Source: F23-B02 sp963620985
GTDB taxonomy: Bacteria > Bacillota > Clostridia > Oscillospirales > Oscillospiraceae
Length of the DNA: 27,011 nt
Reading direction: 5' to 3'
NCBI GenBank assembly: GCA_963620985.1
Contig: CAVFCI010000025.1
Coordinates: 1-27,011 of the forward strand
A program made the position numbers and the translations under genes. The notes under the pieces are model-generated. The model was given only the letters and a program-made list of their open reading frames with translations. It was not told the origin of the DNA and did no database searches. Position 1 is the stretch's first letter, and each line of letters opens with the position of its first letter. Below, piece by piece: positions 4,889 through 12,359 of this stretch.

Positions 4889-6967
4889 ATGAAGCATGAA
4901 TACAAATGTATACGCCAAATTGAAGAAACCGACTGCGGAGCAGCTTGCATAGCTACAGTTTGTAACTATTACGGGAAAAGTGTGGATATCCTTGCTATCC
5001 GATCCATGGCAATGGTGGATCGATACGGAGCAACGATGCTCGGATTGTACAAAGCATCAGAAAAACTCGGTTTCCATGCAGAAGGGCTTTTTGGAAATAT
5101 GCAGGAACTATTTTCCGAGAAACTACCGCTTCCCTGCATTGCCCATGTTGTGATTGACCAGCAATTAGAACACTATGTCGTGATCTTCGAAATAACAGAT
5201 CAAACAATCGTTGTGGGAGATCCAGCGAAAGGAATACAAGTATATTCTACATCGGCTTTTGAGCAGATTTGGACAGGACACATTCTTTCACTCAAACCTG
5301 ACAAACTGTCTGAGCAAAGGCAAAAGAAAGATAGTGTACTATTACCGTTTTTTAAGATGGCAGGCATATATAAAAGAAAGTTCGCGGTTATTGCGTTCCT
5401 GTCCTTATGCGTAACCGCATTAAGCGTTGTTGCCAGTTTCTTCAATTATTATCTCATAGATTTTATTATTCCGTATAAATTCGACGATAAGCTGACTTCT
5501 CTATCTGTGGCAGTTATCATTGGGAATATAATTATACTAATTGTTAATTTGCTTCGGACTCGAATAATTGCCAATGTATCAAAGCGCATTAGCACAGATA
5601 TAATGTGCCGATATGTCGAGCATTTGTTAAATGTAGAATACGGCTTTTATAATCAGCATACGAGTGGAGACATGATTTCGCGATTGGAAGACAGCAATAT
5701 CGTCAGAGAAGCTATTTCCAAAGTGATTATGACTATAACCTTTGATTTGGTAATGGCAATCGTATGCCTGATGGTTTTGGCTTATTTGGATACTTCATTG
5801 TTCGTCCTTGCGTTTATAGTTGCCATCTGTTATGTATTTTCAGTAGCTAAATTCAGTCGTAACATAAACAATACCGCTGAGGGTATGCGGAGGAAAGATG
5901 CGCTTGCATCGACAACTTTTTTCGAAACTGTCCGGGGAGTCGAGACAATAAAAAGTTATGAATATGAGAGAGAAGCTTATAAGAAGAATGCAAGTGCGCT
6001 GACAAACCTTATGGACAGCTACAAAAATTTAAGCATTATACTTTCGACACAAACCTATCTTTCGGAATGTATTGTTGCGATAGGAGAAATCTTGATTCTT
6101 GCTTTTGGCGGACATAGTGTAATGAATGGGAAAATAACATTTGGAATACTGTTCATGTTTTATTCTTTACTGAACATGAGCCTTATGCCAATGAAAAATA
6201 TAGTTGATTTATTTCCATCGGTTGAAAAAGCACGAGTGTCTGCTCGACGTCTCAATTCTGTGTTTTCGCATCCTTGCGAAGATAAAAGTCAAACGGGCAC
6301 GACCAAAATTTTAGGAAGCATCTCAATAAGGCATCTTTGCTTCAGATATGGGAGTCGCGATCTGATACTGGACGATTTTTCATTGGAAATTAATGGCGGG
6401 GAAAAGTTGGCGTTGATGGGTGGAAGCGGCGCAGGAAAGAGTACATTAGCCAAAATTCTTTTGCGCTTATATGAGGCTGAATCAGGCGAAATCAATATCA
6501 GCGGAGTTCCGCTGAGAGATATTGGAATTTCAGAGCTACGCGCAAAGATTGCATATGTTCCGCAAAATCCATATGTTTTTGAAGGTTCACTTTTAGACAA
6601 CATAAGCGTTGGCAATATCAAATTAGCACCAACAGACGTTATGCGTCGTATAAATGAGACTCCCTTGAAACATTTCATTGATCAATTTCCAATGGGCTAC
6701 GATAGCATTATAACAGAGAGCGGAGAAAACCTTTCTGGCGGTCAAAAACAGATGATAGCAATTGCTCGTGCAATCGTTAAACACGGAGACATATTGATCT
6801 TGGACGAGGCATATAATTCCATCGACTCAAATCTGAAGGAGATTGCAAAAAAATCCATAAATTCAGTCTATAAAGAAGCCACTTGCATTTTAATTACACA
6901 CAATCCTGCCGAAGTGGAGGATTGTAATCGGATTGTAACCATGGACTCAAAAAATTACGGAATCTAA
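4889..6967 (+). CDS. Peptidase-containing ABC bacteriocin exporter (C39-TMD-NBD)
   Basis: A 692-residue exporter that cleaves double-glycine leaders and pumps the peptide out. The C39 cysteine peptidase domain (about 1-130) has Gln10, catalytic Cys16 in ETDCGAAC, His95 in QLEHYVV and Asp111 in VGDPAKG. A six-helix exporter domain covers about 155-430. The ATPase domain has Walker A GGSGAGKST (511-519), signature LSGGQ (615-619), Walker B ILILDEA (635-641) and H-loop His671. All catalytic residues are present, so it should be active. The ATG at 4889 is preferred over 4829 because ACGGAG precedes it and C39 domains begin right there; the longer version would also read through the intercistronic hairpin. 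The gene is AT-rich like the lipoprotein gene and unlike the chromosome. Its likely substrate is the 40-residue precursor just upstream. Confidence 0.95.
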   Translation: MKHEYKCIRQIEETDCGAACIATVCNYYGKSVDILAIRSMAMVDRYGATMLGLYKASEKLGFHAEGLFGNMQELFSEKLPLPCIAHVVIDQQLEHYVVIFEITDQTIVVGDPAKGIQVYSTSAFEQIWTGHILSLKPDKLSEQRQKKDSVLLPFFKMAGIYKRKFAVIAFLSLCVTALSVVASFFNYYLIDFIIPYKFDDKLTSLSVAVIIGNIIILIVNLLRTRIIANVSKRISTDIMCRYVEHLLNVEYGFYNQHTSGDMISRLEDSNIVREAISKVIMTITFDLVMAIVCLMVLAYLDTSLFVLAFIVAICYVFSVAKFSRNINNTAEGMRRKDALASTTFFETVRGVETIKSYEYEREAYKKNASALTNLMDSYKNLSIILSTQTYLSECIVAIGEILILAFGGHSVMNGKITFGILFMFYSLLNMSLMPMKNIVDLFPSVEKARVSARRLNSVFSHPCEDKSQTGTTKILGSISIRHLCFRYGSRDLILDDFSLEINGGEKLALMGGSGAGKSTLAKILLRLYEAESGEINISGVPLRDIGISELRAKIAYVPQNPYVFEGSLLDNISVGNIKLAPTDVMRRINETPLKHFIDQFPMGYDSIITESGENLSGGQKQMIAIARAIVKHGDILILDEAYNSIDSNLKEIAKKSINSVYKEATCILITHNPAEVEDCNRIVTMDSKNYGI

Positions 6968-7097
6968 AAAGCAGGATGTATGATTACGCCTGACTCAAAC
7001 TGTTTTTAGCATCGCAAATTAAACATGATTAGTTTGTGAAACCAAGGGTGCACTTCTATACTCTCCTGACGGGAGTATGTGCGCTCTGCGAGGCAGA

Positions 7098-7129
7098 CAG
7101 CCCGGACATTTGTATGTTCGGGCTGTTTT
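7098..7129 (+). terminator. Intrinsic terminator downstream of the exporter
   Basis: CAGCCCGGACAT (7098-7109) pairs with ATGTTCGGGCTG (7114-7125) with one G-U pair and the tetraloop TTGT, followed by TTTT. It lies about 130 bases after the exporter stop and is the likely 3' end of the bacteriocin operon. Confidence 0.75.
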
Positions 7130-7266
7130 GCGTCACTCCGTTCCGTACAAGGAGCTGCACCCCTTGCGATACCTGCGGTATCTATCCCTGCGCACTTTGC
7201 AGCGGAAACAGTCTGCTGGCGCAGCCCGTTTCCGTCGCAAAATCTGAAAATTCCATATCGTTGCGC

Positions 7267-7301
7267 AGACCGTCTACCGAAAATGTAGGCGGTCTTTTTT
7301 T
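7267..7301 (+). terminator. Intrinsic terminator or attenuator before the DUF3847 remnant
   Basis: AGACCGTCTAC (7267-7277) pairs with GTAGGCGGTCT (7285-7295) with one G-U pair, followed by an eight-base T tract. It sits 20 bases before the AGGAGG of the DUF3847 fragment, so it may once have attenuated that gene. Confidence 0.8.
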
Positions 7302-7334
7302 ATCCATCTTTATATCATTCAGGAGGTTAAATTT

Positions 7335-7631
7335 ATGCACGAAAAAGAAATTGAGAAGCTGCAAGCAGAGAAAGGAAAAGTTAAACGGCAGCTTGCGCAG
7401 GAGCAACACAAAATCCAGTGGTTTGAGAACCGCGCTGCTTACTACGAAAAAGGCGCTCGTGCTTGGCGAGCGCATGAGCCCCGTGCAGCTGCTCGGTGCG
7501 GCGCAGCTTTTGAGATGCTGCAACAACACTACACCGCGCTTGCGTTACGCAAAACGTATTTGTTTATTCCAGCGTTTCGATACCGTGCCACCGCAATATG
7601 CGTATCCGTGACTGCGTCAATGCGCCAGTGA
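7335..7631 (+). pseudogene. Truncated DUF3847 family gene (mobilizable element remnant)
   Basis: The frame opens at an ATG nine bases after AGGAGG. It encodes the charged coiled-coil start of DUF3847 proteins: KEIEKLQAEKGKVKRQLAQE, then HKIQWFENRAAYYEKG. From memory of the family, this heptad-rich segment with the RLENRxxYYEKG block is typical of small proteins encoded beside relaxase genes on clostridial mobilizable and conjugative elements. Similarity ends at about residue 50. From about 7495 the frame runs into the dispersed genomic repeat and ends at its TGA (7629-7631). No relaxase or integrase follows. I read it as a decayed element end interrupted by repeat DNA. Confidence 0.65.
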
Positions 7632-7632
7632 A
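7495..7632. repeat. Mosaic intergenic repeat, copy 2
   Basis: It contains the GGCGCAGCTTTTGAGATGCTG module (shared with 11715-11735), then a diverged GCAAAACGTATTTGTTTATTCC module. The end module ACCGCAATATGCGTATCCGTG then leads into TGCGTCAATGCGCCAGTG. It ends six bases from the stop codon of the minus-strand lipoprotein gene and truncates the DUF3847 reading frame. Confidence 0.7.
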
Positions 7633-7637
7633 AAAAC

Positions 7638-8351
7638 TCAGGCGGGGTATGATACGATCAGTGCGTCCACGTCTGCGAGGCTCGTGCCGGAGAAGGTGTA
7701 GCTGCCGCTGTCGTTTTTGGCAAGCGTCACGGTGACGGTCTGCGCGTCGAGGTAGGCGGGCGTGATGAGGTGTGCGCTGACCATGTCGCTGATCGACTTT
7801 GCCCACCAGTCATTGAAGCTCGCCGAGCCCTTGTCGAGCTCGCCGCTGGCGATGCGCTCGGCTGCGTCCTTTGCAAAGTCGGGGTAGTCCTCCTTTGCCA
7901 CCTGCGCGACTGCGGCGATGGGGCTGACCTTGACCTCGACGGTGTAGCCCTCGCCGTCCTGCACGGGCGTTCCGACCTCGTAGCTTGCGCACTTGTACAG
8001 CTTGCTCATGAGCTCAAGAAGGCTGCTGCGCATGCTCTCGCTGCACTGCGTAAGCTCGATGCCGAAGTATTCGCAGAACACCTCCAGACTCACCTGCATG
8101 CCGCGCTCGTAGCGCTCGGCGCAGCTGTCCTGCGTCTCGCCGCCGAGCAGCGCGAGATATTCGTCGGAGTACTCGCCGAGATACACCGCGTCAAGGCCGC
8201 CCTTGACGTAGACGGCGGGGTCAAAGACCTGCTCCGTTTCCTCCGGCTCGACCGTCTCGTGCTTGCTGCTGCCTCGGCAGCCGCCGAGCAGCGCCGTGCA
8301 CAGGCTGAGCGCGAGAGCAAGGCATATTATGCGTGTGATTTTGCTTTTCAT
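7638..8351 (-). CDS. Uncharacterised lipoprotein
   Basis: A 237-residue exported protein with a signal peptide II: MKSKITR, a hydrophobic core, and lipobox LLGGC with Cys25 as the lipidated residue. A short acidic linker (residues 30-42) leads to a mature domain with alternating helical (about 55-125) and beta-rich (about 128-145, 200-235) stretches. It has no recognisable catalytic motif; I do not recognise the family. The ATG at 8351 is preceded by GAAGGG. The gene is divergent from the ZIP transporter and has its own near-consensus promoter in the shared spacer. Composition matches the chromosome. It could be a substrate-binding or cell-surface protein, but nothing visible decides this. 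Confidence 0.8.
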   Translation of the reverse strand: MKSKITRIICLALALSLCTALLGGCRGSSKHETVEPEETEQVFDPAVYVKGGLDAVYLGEYSDEYLALLGGETQDSCAERYERGMQVSLEVFCEYFGIELTQCSESMRSSLLELMSKLYKCASYEVGTPVQDGEGYTVEVKVSPIAAVAQVAKEDYPDFAKDAAERIASGELDKGSASFNDWWAKSISDMVSAHLITPAYLDAQTVTVTLAKNDSGSYTFSGTSLADVDALIVSYPA

Positions 8352-8386
8352 ATATACATTCCCTTCGGTTTTATATATTTATATAC

Positions 8387-8415
8387 ATACTATATGAAAA
8401 TCCTCCACCTGTCAA
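8387..8415 (-). promoter_or_regulatory. Promoter for the lipoprotein gene
   Basis: On the minus strand, TTGACA (plus 8410-8415) is followed after 17 bases by TAGTAT (plus 8387-8392). This is 36 bases upstream of the lipoprotein start codon. Confidence 0.65.
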
Positions 8416-8471
8416 TCACGAATTTCCCCGCGTGGCATAGAATGCACCAGTCGGCTCTTGGAGGAAATTCT

Positions 8472-9185
8472 ATGATCTGTGTACTCGCTGCGGCGGCAGG
8501 CATAGCGCTTTGCAGCTTTGCCGGCGCGGTGATCGGCTTTCTTTTTGAGAATATACCGCAGGGCATCGAGGATGCGCTCACGGCAGCGGCGGCGGGCATA
8601 ATGCTGTACGCGGCGGTGCTCGGGCTTATCGTGCCGTCGATGGAGCTCTCGGGCGAGCGCGCACCTTGGCTCACGCCGTCGGGCATACTGTGCGGCGCGC
8701 TTTTCCTCAGCTGCATAGGACTGCTCGCTCCGCAGCCGGTGTCCGCCTCCGATCCGGCGCGGCGGCACGCCCTGCTGTTCGCCGCGGCGATAGTGATCCA
8801 CCACCTTCCCGAGGGCATCGCCGCCGGAGTGAGCTTCGGCACGGGCGATCTCGAAGACGCGGCGACGGTAGCCGGAGGTATCGCGCTTCAGAACATACCC
8901 GAGGCCATGATAATCATCCCTCCGCTTCTGAAGGCGGGGACGGGCAGGCGCGGTGCGGCGCTCGCGGCGTTCGTAAGCTGCGCGGTCGAGGTCGCGGGCG
9001 TGTTCTTCGGCTATGCGGCCATCTCGCTCGCACGCGGCATACTGCCCTTCATGCTGGCCTTCGCCGCGGGCACGATGCTGTTCGTCACCGCCGACGACAT
9101 GATCCCGCAGACACGGCTCCGCTCAGGCCGTCTCTCGACCTATGCCCTGCTCCTCGGTTTCTGCTTCTTTTTAGCGGCGCTTTGA
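8472..9185 (+). CDS. ZIP family divalent metal transporter
   Basis: A 237-residue polytopic membrane protein of about eight helices. The binuclear metal site of ZIP transporters is recognisable: HHLPEGIAAG (His110/His111, Glu114) in helix 4 and QNIPEAMI (Gln140, Asn141, Glu144) in helix 5. Family members such as ZupT and GufA import zinc, iron or manganese; the metal here cannot be assigned. The ATG at 8472 follows GGAGGA with seven bases between. A much longer open frame upstream is not used because it runs antisense through the divergent lipoprotein gene. The 3' end reads into the dispersed repeat, whose GCGCTTTGA provides the last codons and stop. Confidence 0.9.
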   Translation: MICVLAAAAGIALCSFAGAVIGFLFENIPQGIEDALTAAAAGIMLYAAVLGLIVPSMELSGERAPWLTPSGILCGALFLSCIGLLAPQPVSASDPARRHALLFAAAIVIHHLPEGIAAGVSFGTGDLEDAATVAGGIALQNIPEAMIIIPPLLKAGTGRRGAALAAFVSCAVEVAGVFFGYAAISLARGILPFMLAFAAGTMLFVTADDMIPQTRLRSGRLSTYALLLGFCFFLAAL

Positions 9186-9335
9186 CGCACCAAGCCTTCC
9201 CCTGTGCAAGTAAGCGATGCTTAAATGCGTCAGCAATGACTAAGTGGTTGCCTGTTACGTTTTTTGAGGCAGCTTGAATCAACGCTTTATTTTAAATTTC
9301 CCGCCACGTTGGAAGTAAAATCTAATATCAGACGC

Positions 9336-9377
9336 AAAAAGAGAGCGCAGACCTCAAAATCTGTGCTCTCTTTTTTT
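9336..9377. terminator. Bidirectional intrinsic terminator
   Basis: AAAAAGAGAGCGCAGA (9336-9351) pairs with TCTGTGCTCTCTTTTT (9360-9375) with one G-U pair and an eight-base loop. A-rich and T-rich flanks make it work in both directions. It lies 150 bases beyond the ZIP stop and on the far side of the DUF4127 3' end. Confidence 0.85.
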
Positions 9378-9448
9378 CTGCCGATTAATTTATCGTGCTT
9401 TATATAAATATGTGTTTGCCTGACGGCAAATGATTTGATAAACACCTC

Positions 9449-9775
9449 ATCCGTCGGCTATCGCCGACACCTTCCCCTCGGAGTAATGGGAAGGCAGGGT
9501 GCGCCGATTTCGGTGCTGACAAAGCTTGCACTGCACTCGCGGGAAGCGAAACGTTATGGTTTCCTCCAGCCTTTCCGGTCGGGACAACACAATAAACGTA
9601 TCCGTAGGTGCGTCCGTGCGCCTCTAAAAATGCGCCAGTAAAAATCCGTGCGCTACGCGCACACCTTGAGCTCTCAGCTTTCGGCTATCAGCTCTCAGCT
9701 TGCTGCGGTTTCCGCAGCACCCTCGATACCGTGCACCTGCAATAAGCGTATCCGTAGCTGCGTCAAAGCGCCTTT
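9449..9775. repeat. Mosaic intergenic repeat, copy 3
   Basis: It fills most of the 577-base gap between the ZIP and DUF4127 genes. The hairpin module CGTCGGCTATCGCCGACACC (9452-9471) matches bases 1-20 with one change. It is followed by GCGAAACGTTATGG (9546), TTCCGGTCGGGACA and the end module. A second, partial unit (9725-9775) carries ATACCGTGCACCTGC and GCGTATCCGTAGCTGCGTC. Between them is a short tandem of AGCTCTCAGCTT-like units (9668-9702). The far left of the gap (9178-9215) holds another fragment, GCGCTTTGACGCACC followed by AAGCCTTCCCCT. I see no gene in the gap. Confidence 0.7.
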
Positions 9776-11481
9776 AAAAAATAGCGGGGCTCGAAGATAC
9801 GCAGCCAGGGGAAGCTCAGGCTGGTGACGGTGAGTGTGCCGAAGCCCGCGGTACTGCCGTCGAGACCGGTCAGATACGCGCTGCGGGCAAGGTTCTTGAG
9901 CACGGGCGCTGCGGAATCCTCCAGCGACTGCCGTGCCTTATCCAGCACGAGCTGCACATCGGTACCGCTGCGGCAGAAATTATCGGGATCGCCGCCGAGC
10001 TCAGAGCGGATGTACTGTTCAAGCACGAGCTTGGTGTCGTTTTTATAGCAGATATCCTTGATCAGCGAATCGGCGAGCGTGCGCCGGAAATCGTCGAGCT
10101 GCTCCTGCGTTTTAGAGCCGCCCTGCGCAAGGCAGAGCCAGCGCGCAACGCCGTTTGCAAGGGTGATGCCCGTGACGTTTGCAAGGTCGTAATATCCGGC
10201 GTAGCCCAGCAGGAAGCCGAGCTGCGTGCGGCGCACGAGCTTTTCCTGAAAGTCCGTGCCGTACTGATTGTTGGCCGCGTCCATGAGCATCGTGGGCGTG
10301 CCGTTTTCCTCGTTTTCGCGCAGCGCGGCGACGGCATCGCCGATATACCGGCTCCTTTGGCTCTCGTCGGTGGGCTTTGTGAGCACGATGAGCTCCAGCA
10401 CGCTGCCGCCGCCGGAGGACTCGGCCTCGTCAAGGCCGAGATAGTCGAGGTGCGCGCTGATGATCTCGCTGAGCGACTCGTGGTCGTAGGCGCTCGACGC
10501 GGCATTCTCGCCGCCGCCGAAGCAGCGGACGCAGACCTCCGGCAGCTCGCCGTCATAGTCGAGCTCCGCGTACATTTTGCACACGGCCAGCATTCCGTCC
10601 TCATCCGCGCCCGAGAGCACCGCACCGCGCCCGCTGACTGCTTGGCGCAGCCATTTGAGCTCGTTGGTCTGTATGCTCGCCGACGGCGCGGAGTCGTCAA
10701 CGCCGATGAGAAAGCGCACATTGTCCAGCCCCTCGGAGGCATCCAGCGCACATTGTATGAGCTCCAGCTTGCGCGCACGGGTCTGAAAGTAGGCGCTCGT
10801 GACCGCCCCGTCATCATACGGTATGATCTCGCCGTCAGCCGAGAGCGGGTAGCTCTTGACGATGTTTTCTATCGTGAGTTCGTCGCCGTCAAGCTCGGGC
10901 CGCGCCTGCATGGCGTATTCGCGCAGGTCGTTGTAGTCGTCGAGCGTGTTGCCGTCGTAGCCGACCGTCGGCGCAAGGCGCATGACCGTGTCGAGCAGCC
11001 AGATCTCGTTCTCCGGCGCGGCAAGCGCAGCGAGCAGGCTCTGTATGAGCTCGGTCTCGCTCAGGACCGTGCCGTCGGAAAGCGTGACGGCCTCGCCGGT
11101 AAAGCAGCGGGAGTTGACAAGCCCGCCGGACAGGAGCTGGTCGAGCGACAGAATGTAGCGGTCGCAGCCGGCCTCCTCCTGCGCGAGCACCCACTCGTAC
11201 AGAGCGGCGCGGTCGCCGTATTTAAGGCCGCTTTCGCCGAGCGGCTGTCCGTCGAGCCGCGTGCGGTAGTCCTCCTCGTCAGGCATGACGAGCTCATAGC
11301 CGAGCGAGCCTGCCAGATACGCCACCCTGTCGGTGTTGACGGGGCGGTCGTCCAGCGGAACGTAGGCAACTGCCGTCCCGCCGCCGTCGGATGACGGCAG
11401 CCTCTGCGGCTCGGGCACGGGCACTGAACAGCCTGCAAGACACAGCAGCGCAAGCGCTCCGGCCAATAAGCGTTTTTTCAT
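9763..11481 (-). CDS. DUF4127 family lipoprotein
   Basis: A 572-residue exported protein. MKKRLLAGALALLCLAGC is a type II signal with the lipidated cysteine at residue 18. The mature part opens with the family hallmark YVPLDDRPVN (about residues 40-49) and keeps the long alternating alpha/beta architecture seen across DUF4127. Function is unknown; the family is widespread in Firmicutes and looks enzyme-like, but no catalytic residues are established. The ATG at 11481 follows AGGAGAGG closely; an in-frame ATG at 11514 lies in repeat DNA and is rejected. The last residues (KAL, stop) are encoded by the dispersed repeat element (GGCGCTTTGACGC). No promoter is evident, so it may be read from the SCP2/DUF2804 operon through the repeat. 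Confidence 0.85.
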   Translation of the reverse strand: MKKRLLAGALALLCLAGCSVPVPEPQRLPSSDGGGTAVAYVPLDDRPVNTDRVAYLAGSLGYELVMPDEEDYRTRLDGQPLGESGLKYGDRAALYEWVLAQEEAGCDRYILSLDQLLSGGLVNSRCFTGEAVTLSDGTVLSETELIQSLLAALAAPENEIWLLDTVMRLAPTVGYDGNTLDDYNDLREYAMQARPELDGDELTIENIVKSYPLSADGEIIPYDDGAVTSAYFQTRARKLELIQCALDASEGLDNVRFLIGVDDSAPSASIQTNELKWLRQAVSGRGAVLSGADEDGMLAVCKMYAELDYDGELPEVCVRCFGGGENAASSAYDHESLSEIISAHLDYLGLDEAESSGGGSVLELIVLTKPTDESQRSRYIGDAVAALRENEENGTPTMLMDAANNQYGTDFQEKLVRRTQLGFLLGYAGYYDLANVTGITLANGVARWLCLAQGGSKTQEQLDDFRRTLADSLIKDICYKNDTKLVLEQYIRSELGGDPDNFCRSGTDVQLVLDKARQSLEDSAAPVLKNLARSAYLTGLDGSTAGFGTLTVTSLSFPWLRIFEPRYFLKAL

Positions 11482-11491
11482 AACCTCTCCT

Positions 11492-11926
11492 TTTTTAATG
11501 GCGCTTTGACGCACCTACGGCGCTGAAGCGCCAGCTGAGAGCTCTTTTTCAGAGGCGCATTGACGCGCCTACGGATACGGTGATTGCGTCAGCACGGTAT
11601 CAAAACAATGGTATAAACCGTAACGTTTCGCGTCCCGCAAGTGCGGAGCACGCTTTGTCAGCACCGAAATCGGCGCACCAAGTCTTCCTCTTACTTCGAG
11701 GGGAAGGCTTGGTGCGCCGCAGCTTTTGAGATGCTGCAACAACATTGCTCCGCTTTCGCGGGAGGCGGCAGATTTTTTGTTTCATCGGCAGCTGCCGGTC
11801 GGGACACCGTGAAGCTTACTACTCACTCACGTTACGCGAAACGTTACGGTTTGTGCCAGTGTTTCCGGTCGGGACACCGCAATATGCGTATAGGTGCAGA
11901 CTAAATGCGCCTCTAAAAATGCGCCT
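11492..11926. repeat. Large palindromic repeat element, copy 4
   Basis: This whole 445-base intergenic gap is repeat DNA. Its centre is a 21-bp stem (11671-11691 with 11699-11719, loop TACTTCG, two G-U type differences). Around it, inverted copies of the end module face each other: AGAGGCGCATTGACGC (from 11551) against ATGCGCCTCT (to 11914), and CCGTAACGTTTCGCG (11618-11632) against GCGAAACGTTACGG (11837-11850). This makes a roughly 364-base imperfect palindrome resembling a MITE. Outside it lie AGCTGAGAGCTC (11533-11544) and a tandem ATGCGCCTCTAAAA (11904-11932). No gene is seen. Confidence 0.75.
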
Positions 11927-12334
11927 CTAAAAATCCGTTTTGCCGTTGAGTTTTTTGCACTCGGCGAGGACGTTATGTGTGTCAAGGAGCTTGAGACCCT
12001 TCATGAGGTTGCCCTTGAGCTTTATCTTGCCCGAGGTCAGCGCCTTGGCCGAGCTGAGCTCGCCGGTGATGTTTTTGACGGAAACGTCATAGTCGCCGTC
12101 GGAGACGTAGTCCGCATCGGGAGCGGAGGCGCGTCCCGTGCCGCGGGTGATGTCCGTGATCACGCCGTCCTTGAAGGTGTACTTGAACCACACGGTGTCG
12201 CCGCCGCACTGAGGCACCTTGTTGTAGCACTCGCAGAGGGTGACTGTGACCTTCGAGGGGGTCTTGCCGGGGGAAAAGGTGTCCTTTGCCAGAGCGATGA
12301 ACTCTTCGCTCCATTCTTCGGTGAGAAACTTCAT
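11927..12334 (-). CDS. SCP2 sterol-binding-like domain protein
   Basis: A 135-residue soluble protein without signal peptide. The central strand pattern WFKYTFKDGVITDITRG followed by ADYVSDGDYDV, and the C-terminal helix GKIKLKGNLMKGLKL, match SCP2-like lipid-carrier domains. These proteins bind lipid or acyl ligands in a hydrophobic tunnel; the ligand here is unknown. The ATG at 12334 follows AAGGAG by eight bases. It is the last gene of the dnaD, dnaI-like, DUF2804, SCP2 operon, 25 bases after DUF2804. Pairing with a DUF2804 protein hints at a shared lipid-related function. Its stop codon TAG lies in the TTTTTAGAGGCGCATT end of the adjacent repeat. Confidence 0.75.
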   Translation of the reverse strand: MKFLTEEWSEEFIALAKDTFSPGKTPSKVTVTLCECYNKVPQCGGDTVWFKYTFKDGVITDITRGTGRASAPDADYVSDGDYDVSVKNITGELSSAKALTSGKIKLKGNLMKGLKLLDTHNVLAECKKLNGKTDF

Positions 12335-12359
12335 TGGTTTAGCTCCTTGTCGTTTATTT

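Larger units (their letters stand above)
6968..7334. other. Non-coding scar with structured RNA-like hairpins
   Basis: No convincing gene lies here. From left to right there is an imperfect hairpin (7050-7082, core ATACTC with GAGTAT, loop TGAC), the terminator at 7098-7129, an open stretch, and a second terminator at 7267-7301. AGGAGG at 7321-7326 then serves the DUF3847 remnant. An open frame of 69 codons (7079-7288) has low-complexity composition, no good ribosome binding site, and crosses both hairpins. I read this as a piece of the leader region of a lost mobilizable element. Confidence 0.5.

Noticed and set aside
7036..7611. 191-codon cysteine-rich open frame downstream of the exporter
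   Set aside because: It crosses two terminators, lacks a ribosome binding site, overlaps the DUF3847 fragment in another frame and ends in repeat DNA.
7770..8471. In-frame upstream extension of the ZIP transporter
   Set aside because: It runs antisense through the divergent lipoprotein gene and its promoter; the ATG at 8472 has its own GGAGGA site and the ZIP fold starts there.
9668..9702. Tandem AGCTCTCAGC units as a CRISPR or VNTR array
   Set aside because: Only two to three imperfect units with no regular spacers; treated as part of the intergenic repeat.
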